From contig WHUZ01000010.1 in assembly GCA_015179045.1 (NCBI GenBank), positions 1,178,001 to 1,242,000 of the forward strand: DNA of 64,000 nucleotides, written 5' to 3'. Every line of letters begins with the position of its first letter. The stretch's first letter is position 1. Under the pieces are notes generated by a model. The model was not told the DNA's origin, did no database searches, and worked only from the letters and a program-made list of their open reading frames with translations. Positions 23,279 through 35,559 of the stretch are shown piece after piece. This stretch comes from Kalaharituber pfeilii. Its lineage: Eukaryota; Ascomycota; Pezizomycetes; Pezizales; Pezizaceae. The translations under genes were made by a program, and so were the position numbers.

Positions 23279-25993
23279 ATGAGGCAGTATTCGAGAAGAG
23301 CCGGAGATGTTGGTAATAGTGGAAAGAACGAGAGATACACGTCGGAAAGCGAGGAATATGCACCGATAACAAGGGATCGGGAGAACAGGATTCAGAACAT
23401 TGGCCTAGGTATAAAAGATCGATTACCACTCAATCCACGGCCGGTCTTACCAAGGGGGAACACGAATCAGCAACCTCTTCAGTCATCCTCAAATCAGTCT
23501 AAAAGTCAGTCTAAAAAGCGGGATTCACAGCTTAACGACTACGAGCAGTTCAACAATTCTGGGAGGTCGCTAACAAACCCACAAGGAGGAAGGACGGCAC
23601 CTTTGAGGCCTACCTACACGCCCCCGGAGATAGGTTCACTTCAGGAAGAGGAACCTGGTATTGCGTACGGAGGCGATAGACCAGCTCCCAGGTCACAACC
23701 ACGCTATAACAGACCTGTAGACTATGATGAAGACTTTGGTTCACCAAGCCTTATGGTTTCACCCACAATAGGTGTGAATAGCCCGAGATCAATCCTCATT
23801 GGCTTTGATGATTCCCCTCCACCAGTCTCAAATGGAAGTATCCCACTGGCACCTATAACCCCATCTCAGCAGTCTCGGAGATTTGCAAACAATCCATCGC
23901 TGTCTTCTCGGCGAGGTACTTCATCGTATTACTCGCAGCCTGCAATGGTCTCCCCCATTCCCGAGGAATCACCCAGTCCGCGGCATGGCTCTTACGCTTC
24001 TAGCTACGTGATACCTTCTGCTTGGGGAACAGTATCGCAAAGTTCACCTAGTGTGAACGGTGACGGCGACGATGAGGGTCGCTACAGGCGAAAGCCTAGT
24101 GACGAGGATGATCAGCCGGGACTCGTGAGACAGGCTAGTGTAGGAAAGAAGTCGAAACCAATACTTACCGATATTAGATCACCATCACAGCAAGAGAGCA
24201 TAAAAGAGTCGTTTTTGAATACCGATTCCGAGTCACCTGGACCGAGCGAAAACATGGCTCCAAAGAACTTGCAGGTGGCAAAGGGCTCTCTTCCTACGAC
24301 TTCTGGATCTATAGGAGCTAGTCCTACCGAATCGACACAAGAGAAATCTGCACTTGCAGCATTCTCGTTCCCGGCTCCTGGCGGGAATGTCAATTTCGGC
24401 GCTGTGAGGAAAGAAGCAGAGACCTCAAGTGGTTCGGGTCTGACAATCGATTCTGTTCCTCATTCTAGAAACTCCTCTATCCATTCCTCCGTCGATCCTC
24501 TCAGCGCTACCCGGCCGGCACAGTTTTCTACAAACAGCAGAATGAAGGGCCGCAAAGTTCCTCCTGGGCTAAACCTGAACGCAGTGAGGGATGCCGAAGC
24601 AAGGGGCAGCCTAACGTCCCTTCCTGATCTAATCCGTCGTGCAACGAAACTTGCAGCGGTTCTTGAAAGCGGGAGGACCAACAGCAGTTGGGGATCTCGA
24701 GGTAGTTATACAGCTAGCTTCTTGACTAATACTAGTATGCAATCTTCGTCCTTATTTTCTAGAAGGACTGGGGAGAATTACAAATGTACTAACCTTTGGT
24801 GTGTCATATGAATGGCAGGCGATAATAGGAGAACGGACTCGATTTCGGATATTCTTGCGTCGTTTCCCCCGCCGGTTCCTGGTGCTGGTGGTACGATGAG
24901 AGGTGGGTTCAATGGGTCTAGGACCCTTTCGTCGTGGCCGTTACCATCGGATTTTCAAGATACGGAGCAAGCGTCTCTGAAGGTGGAACAGAAGAAGGGA
25001 AGGAAAGTGTGTGGGCTTCCATTATGGGCTTTTATTCTACTGGTTATTCTTGCGCTTCTTGTCATTGCGGCGGCAGTAACTGTGCCTCTGCAATTGGTTA
25101 CCCTGTCACGCGGTCAAGAAAACAGTTCCTCGGACAGCAGCACAGAGATTCTACGTCAATGTCGGGTAAAAAACCCGTGTCAGAACGGTGGCGAGAACAT
25201 AGCAACAAAGGACTTTTGCGGATGCATATGTACGGGTGGCTTTGGTGGGAAGACATGCTCAGACCCGCCTCCATTGGATAACTCGTGTGTCACAATGGAT
25301 CTACAGGAATTTAAGCGCTTCGAGAACACATTTGACGTGATCCAAAATGCGACGGTGGGCTCAGCCATCAAGCGGCTGTTGGAAATTAGTGTAGATCAAT
25401 ATAATGTCGAGCTGGACGCCAGCCGGTTACTGAGCGCGTTCTGGGCGGTAGACGTGAGTTGCACTGCGCAGAATGCGCTAGTGACATTCAATGGGAAAAC
25501 CGTTCCGGAGGGGGCGAGTCTCGATGATATTGATGCCAATGCCCAACAAACCGGGGCTGGAGTAGTCCCTATCATAAGCTCCACCCCTACCCCGACACCG
25601 CAGCCTGTGCACAAACGACAATTGGAAAAGCAGGGATCCGAGGGCGGCGACCTCGTCTATGACACCAGCCTTGTTCCCTCGAAGACGGAGGACGCCAACC
25701 GAGATATCCCGACCCCGACGGTGCAGCCTATTGTTACTCCCCTACCCAGCAGTAGTCGCACACCAGCATTAGACGAGGACGCTGTGGACTTTTCTCGGGT
25801 GGTGGTGCTATTCTTGGTGCAAGAGAAAGGGCTAAATGTTGCGGTGGACGCGCAAGAAAATCTGCAGGCGACGTTCACGGCGGGCGTGGATTATGGTACG
25901 GTCGATGTGGGGAGTGAGGTGATTGTGGATTTGGATAATAGGGTGTTACAACTACCAGGGGGGATTTCGGTCGGTGGACCAAAGGCAGCTTAG
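23279..25993 (+). CDS. Single-pass membrane protein with EGF-like module (fungal glycoprotein type)
   Basis: Two exons: 23279-24734 and 24819-25993. The 84-bp intron has a GTATGC donor, GTACTAAC branch point and GCAG acceptor, and contains an in-frame stop if unspliced. The product is 876 residues. Residues 1 to about 550 are hydrophilic, Ser/Pro/Arg-rich and probably disordered, with a conserved-looking SLPDLIRRATKLAAVLE segment near 460 and SISDILASFPPP at about 493. A transmembrane helix follows (LWAFILLVILALLVIAAA, about 553-574). Then come an EGF-like module of six cysteines (about 600-632, NPCQNGG ... CICTGGFGGKTC) and a Cys-poor ectodomain with a Thr/Pro linker. No N-terminal signal peptide is present, so a type II-like topology with cytosolic N-terminus is likely. 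Such proteins are widespread in Pezizomycotina but functionally uncharacterised; a role in cell-surface sensing is only inferred. Confidence 0.85.
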
Positions 25994-27910
25994 TAGTGCT
26001 TGGGGAGAAGATATGTACAAAAGTATCAGACGGTGGTATTTAATCATTTCTTTCTTTCAACTTTATATATTCGAAATATTCAGGACTGGAATCTACTGAG
26101 CGAAGGGCTCTATCGACTTTTGTGTTACTTTCTTTTTTTCCCTTTCTTTTCTTTTCCTTTCTTTTCTTTTCCTTTCTTTTCCTTTTTTCTTTTCTCTCTC
26201 GTTACAAGTCCCTGGCGTTAACAAATGTTTATAACCCACTTTCTGCTTCCTCCTAATCTTTTTATATCTTGTTTATCACCTTTAGTACCACCAGCGCTGG
26301 CTTGCTCTCGTACCAGTTCTAAAGGCGCTGAGTAACCTGCCACCCCATTCTATAGGCGGTATTGTTTCCTCTGGAGGGTTCTTTTTTCCTTTCCTTGTTC
26401 TGGTTCTGTTTGTGCCCTGCACTTATCCTAGCGATGGGCATATCTATATACAGTTCCAATGACGCATCGGAATTGTAAATGCACATAAATCTTGATAACC
26501 AATTCGTCCTTCAGATAGACGTGAATCCGATTGAGATCAAATTAGAGTACTCTCCACCTGCATACATATAAGAAACACCTACCATAAAAAAGAATCAACA
26601 AAACAATCAATATCAGCCACAAACCATGGGATAGTAATAAACGACTTTAGGGTCAAAGCTTCGTCCCTAGCCGTGTTGAATGTTCTTGCTGAAATTCCGA
26701 CGTAAATCTGGTGCTATGAGGTGCTGTCTCTGGAAACAGGATGTTTGGGACACAGAGCAAATGTGTTTAGCTTTGCTTTTTATACTAATGTTTTGGATTC
26801 ATTAATGTATTGATTATTATCTTGGGAATTCCAAAGAAGTTTTTTGCTTCCCTCTACAGGTCCGGCTCGTCGAAAGAAGCAGTCTTGAACTAGTCTTGAG
26901 ACTCGGCTTTAGACTTCTGATAAAAGACCTGACTTATCTCTGCGGTGGGAGGTAACCGTTTACGAGACTGGTGCTCAGCGTCACTCCACAGCTTTTTGAA
27001 GTTTTGCTGAGCTATTTCGAGGGTAGGATGAATCCGCTACTGAACATGGTGTGCGACCCGATGAAATGCTATCGTTATTGTCGCTACGTATCCCTCATAG
27101 GCTATAGCTCTTCTACCAGGGCAATTTCTTTATGATGCTGTCGCTTCCTTTGGTCATGCTTGCCGGTGGCTCGATATACGCATTTCCTCAAGTTCTTCCA
27201 AAAAAGGAAATTCTAAAACCACTGTTCCCGAAAAGAGTTAAACACGCCAGGTATAATTGCGAATTAGTAAGACAAGAAATTACTCTACATATATGTACGT
27301 AAGGCAGCAGAGGTATTCATAGTGGACTTCAACGATCTCGAAACCCAACTTCCCACTCACTCACAGTTTCCGGACCAATGAAATTGATACTGGTAGATAG
27401 CTCCAGAGTTCCTCTATCAATCTATGCTACTGTAAAAGATTCCAGCTGCTCTGGGCGTTGGGATATCGCTGTAGGACTTTGAATACCCTTATTTGATTAC
27501 AGCGAACATGTTTTGGAAAACGTCTTTGTAGAGCTGGCTGAAGACGTCGATCACATCAAGGTAGGAAAGGAATTACCCCAGAATGGACGATCCGTCCATT
27601 TTGATATTTCTTTGATCGAGTGGTTATTTTATATATTCCTCCGGAGTTTGTCAAGCAACAATTTCCTCATCCTAATAGAAGGTCTATTCTCAGCTTGTCA
27701 GCAGCTGCATAGCTCCATATTCTTGCATATGCATTGCTCAGCAGAGTCGCGCCACACGTCAACCCTGCGCCACAGTTTCCATTATGTAACATCTCACCAA
27801 AGGTTGAGTCCCTTCGAAAGTCGCACAAACGACAGGACTGAAATTCGCCCCACCTCCCTCGAGCGAGCACCATCCGACAACGACACAGAAAATTTTGGTG
27901 ATAGAGCAGC
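25994..27910. other. Intergenic, 3' flank plus Rpn5 promoter
   Basis: A pyrimidine microsatellite (CTTTC/TTTTCC units) at about 26130-26205 follows the membrane-protein gene. The rest shows no recognisable gene. The frame at 27513-27926 overlaps the Rpn5 start in another frame and is probably chance. Rpn5 control elements should lie just upstream of 27911; no PACE-type element was identified with certainty. Confidence 0.45.
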
Positions 27911-29620
27911 ATGGCTGACGAGGTGATAAAAGCGGAGAAGGACTTCAAGGAAATTCTAGATGCACAGCTGCCAGAGATACTTGAGTCTGCTAAAGTAGGT
28001 AGTTGATTGCTTCCGTCTATGCCTGGATTGGATAACTAACGAGGGCCCTGAATATAGACAAACCTTACTTCTGCGATAGAGAAGCTTCTGGGATTGGAGA
28101 AACAAACAAGACAGGTCCGTATACATACGAGCATTCTGCGCTACGGTCATTGCAATCATCAATGGAAGCTGACGAATGGAGTTTTGGAACTTGCCCCACC
28201 ATCAACTAGGCATCTGATTCAGCTTCTACAACTCGATTGCTCAAGGCTATCGTCACATTATGTAAAGATGCCGGGGATTGGAAGCTCATGGACGAGAACG
28301 TCCAGATGCTCTCGAAGAAGCATGGGCAGCTTAAGCAGGCAATTACAGAAATGGTGCAGGAGGTGATGCGCTTTCTGGATTCGACTCCAGATATGGAGAC
28401 TAAATTGTCTGTTATTGAGACGCTGAGGACGGTCACAGAGGGCAAGGTGCTCAGGCCCATCTAATCCTCGCGAGGTATGTGAAGATACTGACATCATACC
28501 TCTATGCTAGATCTTTGTTGAGGTGGAACGAGCTCGAATTACCAGAATCCTCTCACATATCAAAAAGTCCCAGGGGGATATTGCTGGCGCTACTAGCGTA
28601 CTATGCGAGCTCCAAGTTGAGACCTTTGGCTCTATGGAGCGTCGGGAGAAGACAGAATTCATCCTCGAACAAGTCGAGCTTTGTATTGAGAAGGGGGATT
28701 ATACCCAGGCTATGATCCTCTCCCGAAAAATATCCACGAAATATTTTAGTGCTCCAGAGGTCTCGGATTTAAAATTGAAGTACTACGACCAGCAGATTCA
28801 GCTAGCGAAGCAGGAGGATAAGTACCTCGATGTTTGCAAGCACTATAGGCAGGTATACGATACGCCTAGCGTCGTGGAGGATCCTCATAAACTACGAAGT
28901 GTATGTATGATCCTTACTGGCATTGTTAGCCATACCCGTTCTGATGTAGTATCATAGGTCCTGGAGCGAATTGTATACTACATCATTCTCGCCCCCTATG
29001 ACAACGAACAATACGATCTCTTGCACCGTATCAATCAGGATCCCCGCCTCCTCACCATCCCCCGCCAAAAGGCCCTCCTCAAATGCTTTACCATCAACGA
29101 ACTAATGCGGTGGCCACTTATCGCCAAATCCTACGGCGAGGAGCTTCGCGCAGCCGACATCTTTGCCATTGGTGATCCGAAGGGTGAGCAGCGATGGGCA
29201 GACTTACGTAAACGTGTCATTGAACATAATGTGCGTGTCGTTGCTAAATACTACACGAGGATCAAGATGGACAGGTTGAAGTCGCTACTGGACCTTGATG
29301 AGGATGAGGCGGAAAGTTATTTGAGCCAGCTCGTGACACAGAAGACTGTGTACGCGAAGATTGATAGACCTGCGAGGATTGTGAGCTTCGCAAAGCCGAG
29401 GGATGCGAATGACATTTTGAATGAGTGGAGCGGAAATATGAAGAGTTTGTTAGGATTGTTGGAGAGGATTGATCATTTAATCACAAAGGTACGAGTTTCA
29501 CCACCACCCTCCGTCTTGGTTTATCCTGGTGAGTATATAAATGCTAACGCATAGGTATAGGAGGAAATGATGGCAAATATCCACCCGAAACCAAGTAAAG
29601 CTAAGGGGAAGGGAAAATAG
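27911..29620 (+). CDS. rpn5: 26S proteasome regulatory subunit Rpn5 (PSMD12)
   Basis: Lid subunit of the 19S regulatory particle, a scaffold for ubiquitin-dependent proteolysis. Six exons keep frame: 27911-27994, 28058-28114, 28210-28446, 28511-28900, 28958-29488 and 29561-29620, for 452 residues, close to yeast Rpn5 (about 445). Introns are 57-95 bp with GTAGGT, GTCCGT, GTGCTC, GTATGT and GTACGA donors. Features in order: an N-terminal helical region, SVIETLRTVTEGKIFVEVER, TPR-like helices (SHIKKSQGDIAGA, YYDQQIQLAKQED), and a C-terminal PCI domain around LLHRINQDPRLL, RVIEHNVRVVAKYYTRI and QKTVYAKIDRPARIV. The basic tail is KPSKAKGKGK. The gene looks intact. Convergent with the FSH hydrolase gene (364 bp between stops). 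Confidence 0.96.
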
Positions 29621-29984
29621 AGAACGCTTCTTGATGGAGGGGAAACGGGGTTGAATAGCATAGCGCGATACTTCTTATATGTTATAGAAGCTTTACTAGT
29701 CTATGCTGTTTTATTGATACGAAACACTAGAACCGATGTGTATTGTGAACTAACCAAGAGAGCGACGGAGATCTAATGCTAAATGATACAGTAATGAGAA
29801 AAGAAAAAAAAAAAGCAGTTGCCGGCTCTTACAAGTAGTATGTGTATAGCACAATAAACATTATTTGTATACAAGCAGAGGACGTAATTGCAAAGAAATT
29901 TATAAAAACTTACAGTCTAAGCCCAGATCTAATAAAAACGATTTATATTCCCAAAAACCCCATTCGAAATCGATATTCCCCTCA
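29621..29984. other. Convergent 3' region between Rpn5 and FSH genes
   Basis: AT-rich spacer carrying the 3' ends of two facing genes. A short A tract lies near 29804. No further gene is seen. Confidence 0.5.
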
Positions 29985-30905
29985 TCAAAATGGCACATCC
30001 ATATCCTCCACACTCTCCTCTTGCTTCTTCGTCCCCTTCACCTGCGTTATCCCATTTTCTGACCCTCCATTCCCCAGCCCGGCACACTCCACAATGAACC
30101 TGGCCACGGCGCTTAAAAACAACTTCCCCCCGGCAAATAATGGCCCCCTGGATGCCTCACCACTCTCTCCTTCTCGCAAGCTCTTACCAGCGCCAGGGTC
30201 CTTTCATGCTCCACCACCGTGTCCATCTCGCCGATGAAATGCAGTATCGGGGTATTAATTTTTGGATTGTAGAGGAACGAGTACTGCGTGTAGGGGGCGA
30301 TGAAGCCGGAGTAGCAGACGGCAAATTTGAGCGGGGGATGGGGTGGAGTGATGGGTGGGAAGATGCAGTTGGGCGACAGCAGGCGGGAGGGTTCGAGGAG
30401 CGAGGCGAGGATTGCGGCAAGGGCGGCGCCTTGAGAGAAGCCGAGGGCGCCGTCGAAGGGACCCTGCAGAAGGCTGTTGGTCTGTGTTGTATTCGCTGAA
30501 TTGCAGCTCTGCGCGGGGGAGGGTCAACGAACGTACCTGCTCAGCCAGGAGATTTCTTAAAAAATCCCAGCATGTGGTTTCCAGACCTGTATACTCTTCC
30601 GCCGCCTCATTCTTCCTCCACCACGCATAATACTCCCCTCCCTCTCCTTCTCTCTCGGCCCCACCACCCTGCCTCTCACCCTCCTCCGTCCCAATCGCAC
30701 TCGCAACACCCACCTCCTTCACGGGATTCATGTACCCCGGCAAATCAGCCATCCGCAACCGAATTGGCGCAGTGACATAAACCAACTCCACGCCGCCCGG
30801 GACCCACTTTTGGAGGTACTTCTCCAGAGACTTGGTTTTGGCACGGAAGAGCGCGGCGGATTGAGTATAGCCGTGGAGCGTGAGGATGCGGACGGGGGAG
30901 GGCAT
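29985..30905 (-). CDS. FSH-family serine hydrolase (frameshifted in this sequence)
   Basis: Alpha/beta hydrolase of the FSH1 type (small cytosolic serine esterases related to human OVCA2). Exon 1 is 30905-30537, starting MPSPVRILTLHGYTQSA; the intron is 30536-30464 (GTACGT, TGCAG); exon 2 starts at 30463. The catalytic Ser lies in GFSQGA, the Asp in GEMDTVVEHE and the His in HPGGH. Just after HPGGHYLPGG the reading frame ends early at 30113. A one-base gain in the six-base C run (+ strand 30126-30131) would continue into a normal-looking C-terminus (KLFLSAVARFIVECA ... EDMDVPF, stop at 29985). The fault is therefore either a deletion mutation, which removes the last helix, or a homopolymer error. 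A Gly/Glu-rich insert is present at about residues 75-90. Confidence 0.85.
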
Positions 30906-32275
30906 TGCTATTGTTCGACTAGTTTAGGAGCGGGGAGGAGTGGCCGAGTGAATCGTATAGTTGGGGAACGATGCCTCGATAACTGGTGGAGTGGTGAGAG
31001 GCGTTTAGTTGAGTTCGGGAGAAGGTCTAGCTATACAGTCTGTACCTTCAAATGGGGCCTGAGGTAGCCGGACAGCAAAACAGAATCGCAACACAAAATT
31101 GTTGGAGTTGTATAGATAAGAATGAAGTAGCCACCTAGGTTGCGGGTAAGCGGCTGATATCTTACTACACTATAGCTATAGCTCGTCGCTAGCTAAGCCC
31201 AATGCGGTCACGAGCAATCTGAGCTCCATAGCTTGCAGTACTTTCATTATCCAGGGCCAAAAGTCCATGCAGGTAGAGTACATCTGCGAAGGAATGTTGA
31301 TAATGCTCCCTTACCCAAGTTGGTAACACAGATCCTAGTTGCAGCACGCTAACTTAGAAATATACCGAGGCACGTCCCATCAATATGGTGCCAACATGTC
31401 CGCCCACCAACATTTTCCAACTCAATCAGCTCCACCAAATCAGCTCTGATATCATTGATTATATCATAGATTTGTTGCTTTTCGAGTGCTGAACAAATCC
31501 GTGATTTCCATTTTTTATTTGAGAAAAGATTAGTAGAGCTGATTAATGCCAAGCTTCGGGCTTTTGAGAGCCTATGTTACTGCTGGTTGAAACTACAGAT
31601 TACAGTACGAGCTAATGTGGTGGGATACAGTTGATTGATTCCTGCAGAATAACCTCGAACAAGCATCCAAAATGCCCCTTACTAGACAGTTTGGTGCGGT
31701 ATGAGGTGGCGCATAGTAGGGGATTCAGATGGTAAAGAGGATAAAACCATGAAATCATAGAAACGTTCGTAGCGGATGGCAACTCGGGTGTAGGTCCTAA
31801 TTCCAACAGTTACATAGATGGGGAATGCCAAGGCAAAAAGTGCCCATTTAAGTTAGAGGGCCGCTCACTGTACAAGTAGTCTAAATTAGGTCCAGTACTA
31901 GCCAAAGGAGGCTAATGATCGGCGGTCAGGACATGTCTGTCCTTAAGTAACTAAAAGTTCAGTGAATAGCTTTCCAACAAACGCACGTAATACGCCTAAC
32001 AGTAAAGACACGAGGAGTATATTTGTTGATCCTATCCAATCCAAAATAAAATAGCTATACAGTGCAGTCAAAAAAAGGTGTACCGGTAGGTTAGACATAA
32101 TCAGAGACAAAAAAAATCGATAAAGAAAAATAAAAATAAAAATAAAATGTACACAGCCATATCAGAGCTTTTCAACAAAATGCAATCAACACCTCACCGC
32201 TACTCTGCATGGTACGAAACGTCATGATCACACTTTCTAAAAAAAAAGAAAGGAAAGGAACATTTCCGTGAAGAT
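30906..32275. other. Intergenic with coding-like remnants
   Basis: Two minus-strand frames (31349-31552 and 31612-31806) have protein-like composition (for example EKQQIYDIINDIRADLVELIELE) but no clear gene structure could be built. They may be remnants of a larger gene or transposon. The rest shows nothing recognisable, apart from A-rich sequence near 32110-32145. Confidence 0.35.
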
Positions 32276-34430
32276 TTATAGGTTAAGATTAGGGTCTGTT
32301 CCCTTGATCCTGCCAATTACAGTAGCTGGGGCGTATTTTGGTATCACTTCATCGTCGTGTAACATCTCAAATTCGTCGGTAGCATCACGTCCAGCGAAGT
32401 TCATGATAGCGTTGGCTCCACCAGGGTGGTCCTCCAAAAAGTCTGTTTGATATTAGCAACACCCTGCAATATCCAAATGTTTACATGGGAGGAAACATTA
32501 CTGGTAAGATCCATCACAACACCCTTGACGACAACCCAGACATCGTCCTTCGTATTATGCTTTGCTACCTCCTCCATTGTGAACTCCTTCTCCGGAATCA
32601 TAAACACCTTTGGCCCAGGTTTAGTTACTGCGGCAGGATCTTTTCCCTCGCTGTTGACAACAGCTTGGGTGGCAACTTGGCCAGCTGGTTGTTGGGACGC
32701 ACCTTGAGGAGCAGCAGATCCAGACCAGTCGACGGTAATTCTGCCAGGGTTAGATGGATCAATATGGAGAGATATTTGACCCAATCGCTGAGAAGGGGAG
32801 GAAGCAGCACCCTTGAGGACTTGCTGAAATTGGTAGGTAGAGGCCGAATCACCAGCGACACGGCCATAGACAACGCATCCAAGGAGCGAAGAACCACCAA
32901 GACGATTGGCACCGTGCACACCACCAGCAACCTCACCGCAAGCGTAGAGACCCTCAAAAGGCTTGCCCTCAGAGTTGAGGACCTCGGCCTTGTCGTTGAT
33001 TTCAATACCGCCCATAGTGAAGTGCAGCACTGGCTCCATGAGGGAGACGTGGAAGTCGTCATTGACGTCGAAAGGAGTGTTATGGAAGAACTTCTTTCCA
33101 TATGGATCTTTCTTCTTGCCCTCAGCAATTTCATTGTATTCCTGGAAGACCTTCTGGAGCTTCTCTGGTGGGACTCCAATTTCCTTGGCTAACTCTTTGC
33201 CGGTCATCTTCTTCATAAGACCACGTCCAGAGTAGTGACGGGTGTGGAAGTCAAGGACCTTCGAGGCCTTGCTGTTGAGAACCAAGCGGATGGGGAACTT
33301 GTTCTTGAACATCTCTCCAGAGACGTAGTCACGGTGACCTAACTCATCGCAAAAACGCTCACCGTGCGCGTTCAACAAGATACCACCCTCACCGCGGAGA
33401 GCCTCAGCAGCCAGGAACTTTGTCTTTGCCTTGGGATCCTTGGGGTCGACAAGACCAGTAGGATGGACTTGAATCTTGTCCAGATCAATGCCATTACCAC
33501 CAATATCCATAACCATCTTTTGCCCATCACCGGTGGCGTGAGAGCCGTTGGTGGTGGCCAAGTGGTAAGTATCTGGCCTGTACTTTTTGATAAAGGAGGT
33601 CTCTGTGAAGTCCGCAGCATAGCCACCTGTAGCCAAAATGACTGGGCCGTACTCGGTGTACGTCTTCCCTTCATACTCGTAGTCGACACCGGTGACCTTG
33701 TTACCCTCCTTGTTAATCTTTGTTACACGAGCCTTCTTGATGATCTTCACACGGTTTGGTTGCGTCTCGGCGAGTTCCTCGAGCCTTTGCATGAGGGCAT
33801 ACGTGATGGCCATACCGGGGAACTTGGCATCATGACCACGGTGGGTACGGGGTTGAGAGTGGCCACTTTTTGATAGCAAGTTTGTTAGCAGCGATCTTTG
33901 CATAGCTATTCCAGAAATTTGCGAGTAAATCGTTGAGAACATACCCAAGACGAGAGACAAGAGTCAAATCAAGGTTGAAGATCTCTTGTAGCCATTCGAT
34001 GGCGGAAGCAGACTTGTAAGTGAGTACCTTGATAAGCTCTGGCCTGGCCTTGTCACGGGCAGACTTGAGGGTATCGGCATAAAACTGCTGGACAGAGTCC
34101 TTAATTCCTTGGTCAATTTGCGTGCGTGTTAAAGCACCATTGATACCAGATGTAGCCTTTGTAGAGTTTCCCCCGAAGAAGCCTAAAATTCAAATGTTAG
34201 ACTTCCAAATAAGCAGTTAAGCTTAGGGATTGAGCGTAATTACCCTGCTTATCCAAAACGAGGACATTTCCTCCCGCTTGAAGAATGGTGTGAGCAGCAC
34301 TCAAACCGGACACTGTGTGCGGAAAAGCAATAGTAGTCAGCATTACAGCTTCCAATACAATCCATGAAGCCTGTTGGAAGATGGGTAACAGCTTACGTCC
34401 ACCACCAACGACGATAGTTCTTGGGGCCAT
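32276..34430 (-). CDS. osm1: Soluble fumarate reductase with C-terminal cytochrome b5 domain (Osm1/Frd1 type)
   Basis: FAD enzyme reducing fumarate to succinate, used for anaerobic redox balance and oxidative protein folding. Five exons keep frame: 34430-34397, 34312-34244, 34182-33945, 33865-32502 and 32442-32276, for 623 residues. The start MAPRTIVVGGG splices to LSGLSAAHT, forming the FAD-binding motif. Further hallmarks are GGNSTKATSGING, SRLGGHSQPRTHRG, ATGGYAADF, RGEGGILLNAHGERFCDE, MGGIEI and GGVHGANRLGGSSLLGC. From about residue 535 a cytochrome b5 domain follows (FTMEEVAKHN, DDVWVVV, NFLEDHPGGANAI, heme-binding HPGG and a second His in EMLHDDE). No N-terminal presequence or ER signal is evident from this start. 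An upstream in-frame ATG at 34508 would add a 26-residue hydrophobic leader, so alternative targeting is possible. Gene intact. Confidence 0.93.
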
Positions 34431-35559
34431 TTTTTCTGCGTGTGATTCAGTTTTGAATGTTGATAACGAGATGGGTGAAAGAATAATAGGGAGAGGGCGA
34501 TAGAGCACGTAATTAAGTAGCAGCTGTCGTTTATCTCAAGCAATGACAGAAATGTGGCAACAACGTGAGGATAAAAGGGTCGGTCGATCTAAAAATGAGT
34601 AGGATCTGGCCACGGATTATAGTTATGATGGAGAGGGGTGGATGAGGAAGAGTCAAGAACGGAGGGGCAGGAACGGGGCCAGCGGCGGGAAGCGTGGGGT
34701 TTTAGCAGCAGGGAACAGCAGGGAACAGCAGGGCCTTGGAGGAGGGGGAGGGGGAGGGATCAAGTGGGCTCGTGGGGAGGGGGCAGCAGCGGGCGGCGGG
34801 CGGCGGGCGGCGGGGGAGGTGGGATGATGGGGTACAGAGCAGACTCGAGCAGAGAGCTCTCTCGCGTCCTCACACAGCGCCCCGGCCAGTGCGATTACGG
34901 GCTAGCGGCAATACAGTAAAGTACTCGTACAGGCGCCGCATTTTTCTGCTTTGTTTCTTGCTTCGTTCAGGTGCCTGCTGAACTCTTTCACGCTCTGTGG
35001 ACATTTTGCGCTGCTGTCCACAGCCGTAATCACGGGATAATGCTGGGGAGCTTTACCGAGGCCCGGTCGAAGCGCACCAAGCCGGTTGTCGGTGTCAGCG
35101 CGTGGAGCTGGGGTAACGCTGCATTAAAGGCCTGCTGTGGCTGGTGCAGCAAACTGGAGTGCAGCAAATATAGTCTAGTTGGGACGCAGCAAATACCGTT
35201 CTCGTAACCAGACTTAGTCAGCGGTCGTTCCTTCGTACCAGCACTCGAACCACATACCAGTCCCGATCACTTTGCGGTGGCGAGTATCGTAACCGTGGAA
35301 CTCTCTGGCTATGACGATTCGGCGTCCTACGATTGCCTAGTGCGACACCAGCCACTTTCACACTTTCACATGCGAGCGGGAAAAGCTCCCACTACTTGGG
35401 AACCCCACATGTACCGGGGTTTTTAGTCTGGCCAACCAGACTACGGGGTTTTATGGCCGTCTTGATTGGCTGGTCATCTATGGGCTAGGGACATCTTTGC
35501 CCGTGATACATGATTTTAACGGCTGGTCACGCTATGCTAATAGTACCTGAATTCTCCGC
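34431..35559. other. Intergenic, FRD promoter and GC-rich repeat
   Basis: The first 150 bases should carry the fumarate reductase promoter. A G-rich repetitive stretch (GGGAACAGCA and GGCGGGC units, about 34700-34830) follows. At 35155-35450 there are TAGTCTGGTT-type motifs, including an AGTCTGGCCAACCAGACT palindrome at about 35427. No gene is recognised. Confidence 0.45.

Noticed and set aside
23279..25993. Two separate genes split at 24811/24812
   Set aside because: The two frames are in the same phase and a good GTATGC...CTAAC...GCAG intron removes the stop.
27513..27926. 137-codon frame overlapping the Rpn5 start
   Set aside because: Overlaps a certain gene in another frame and has no recognisable features.
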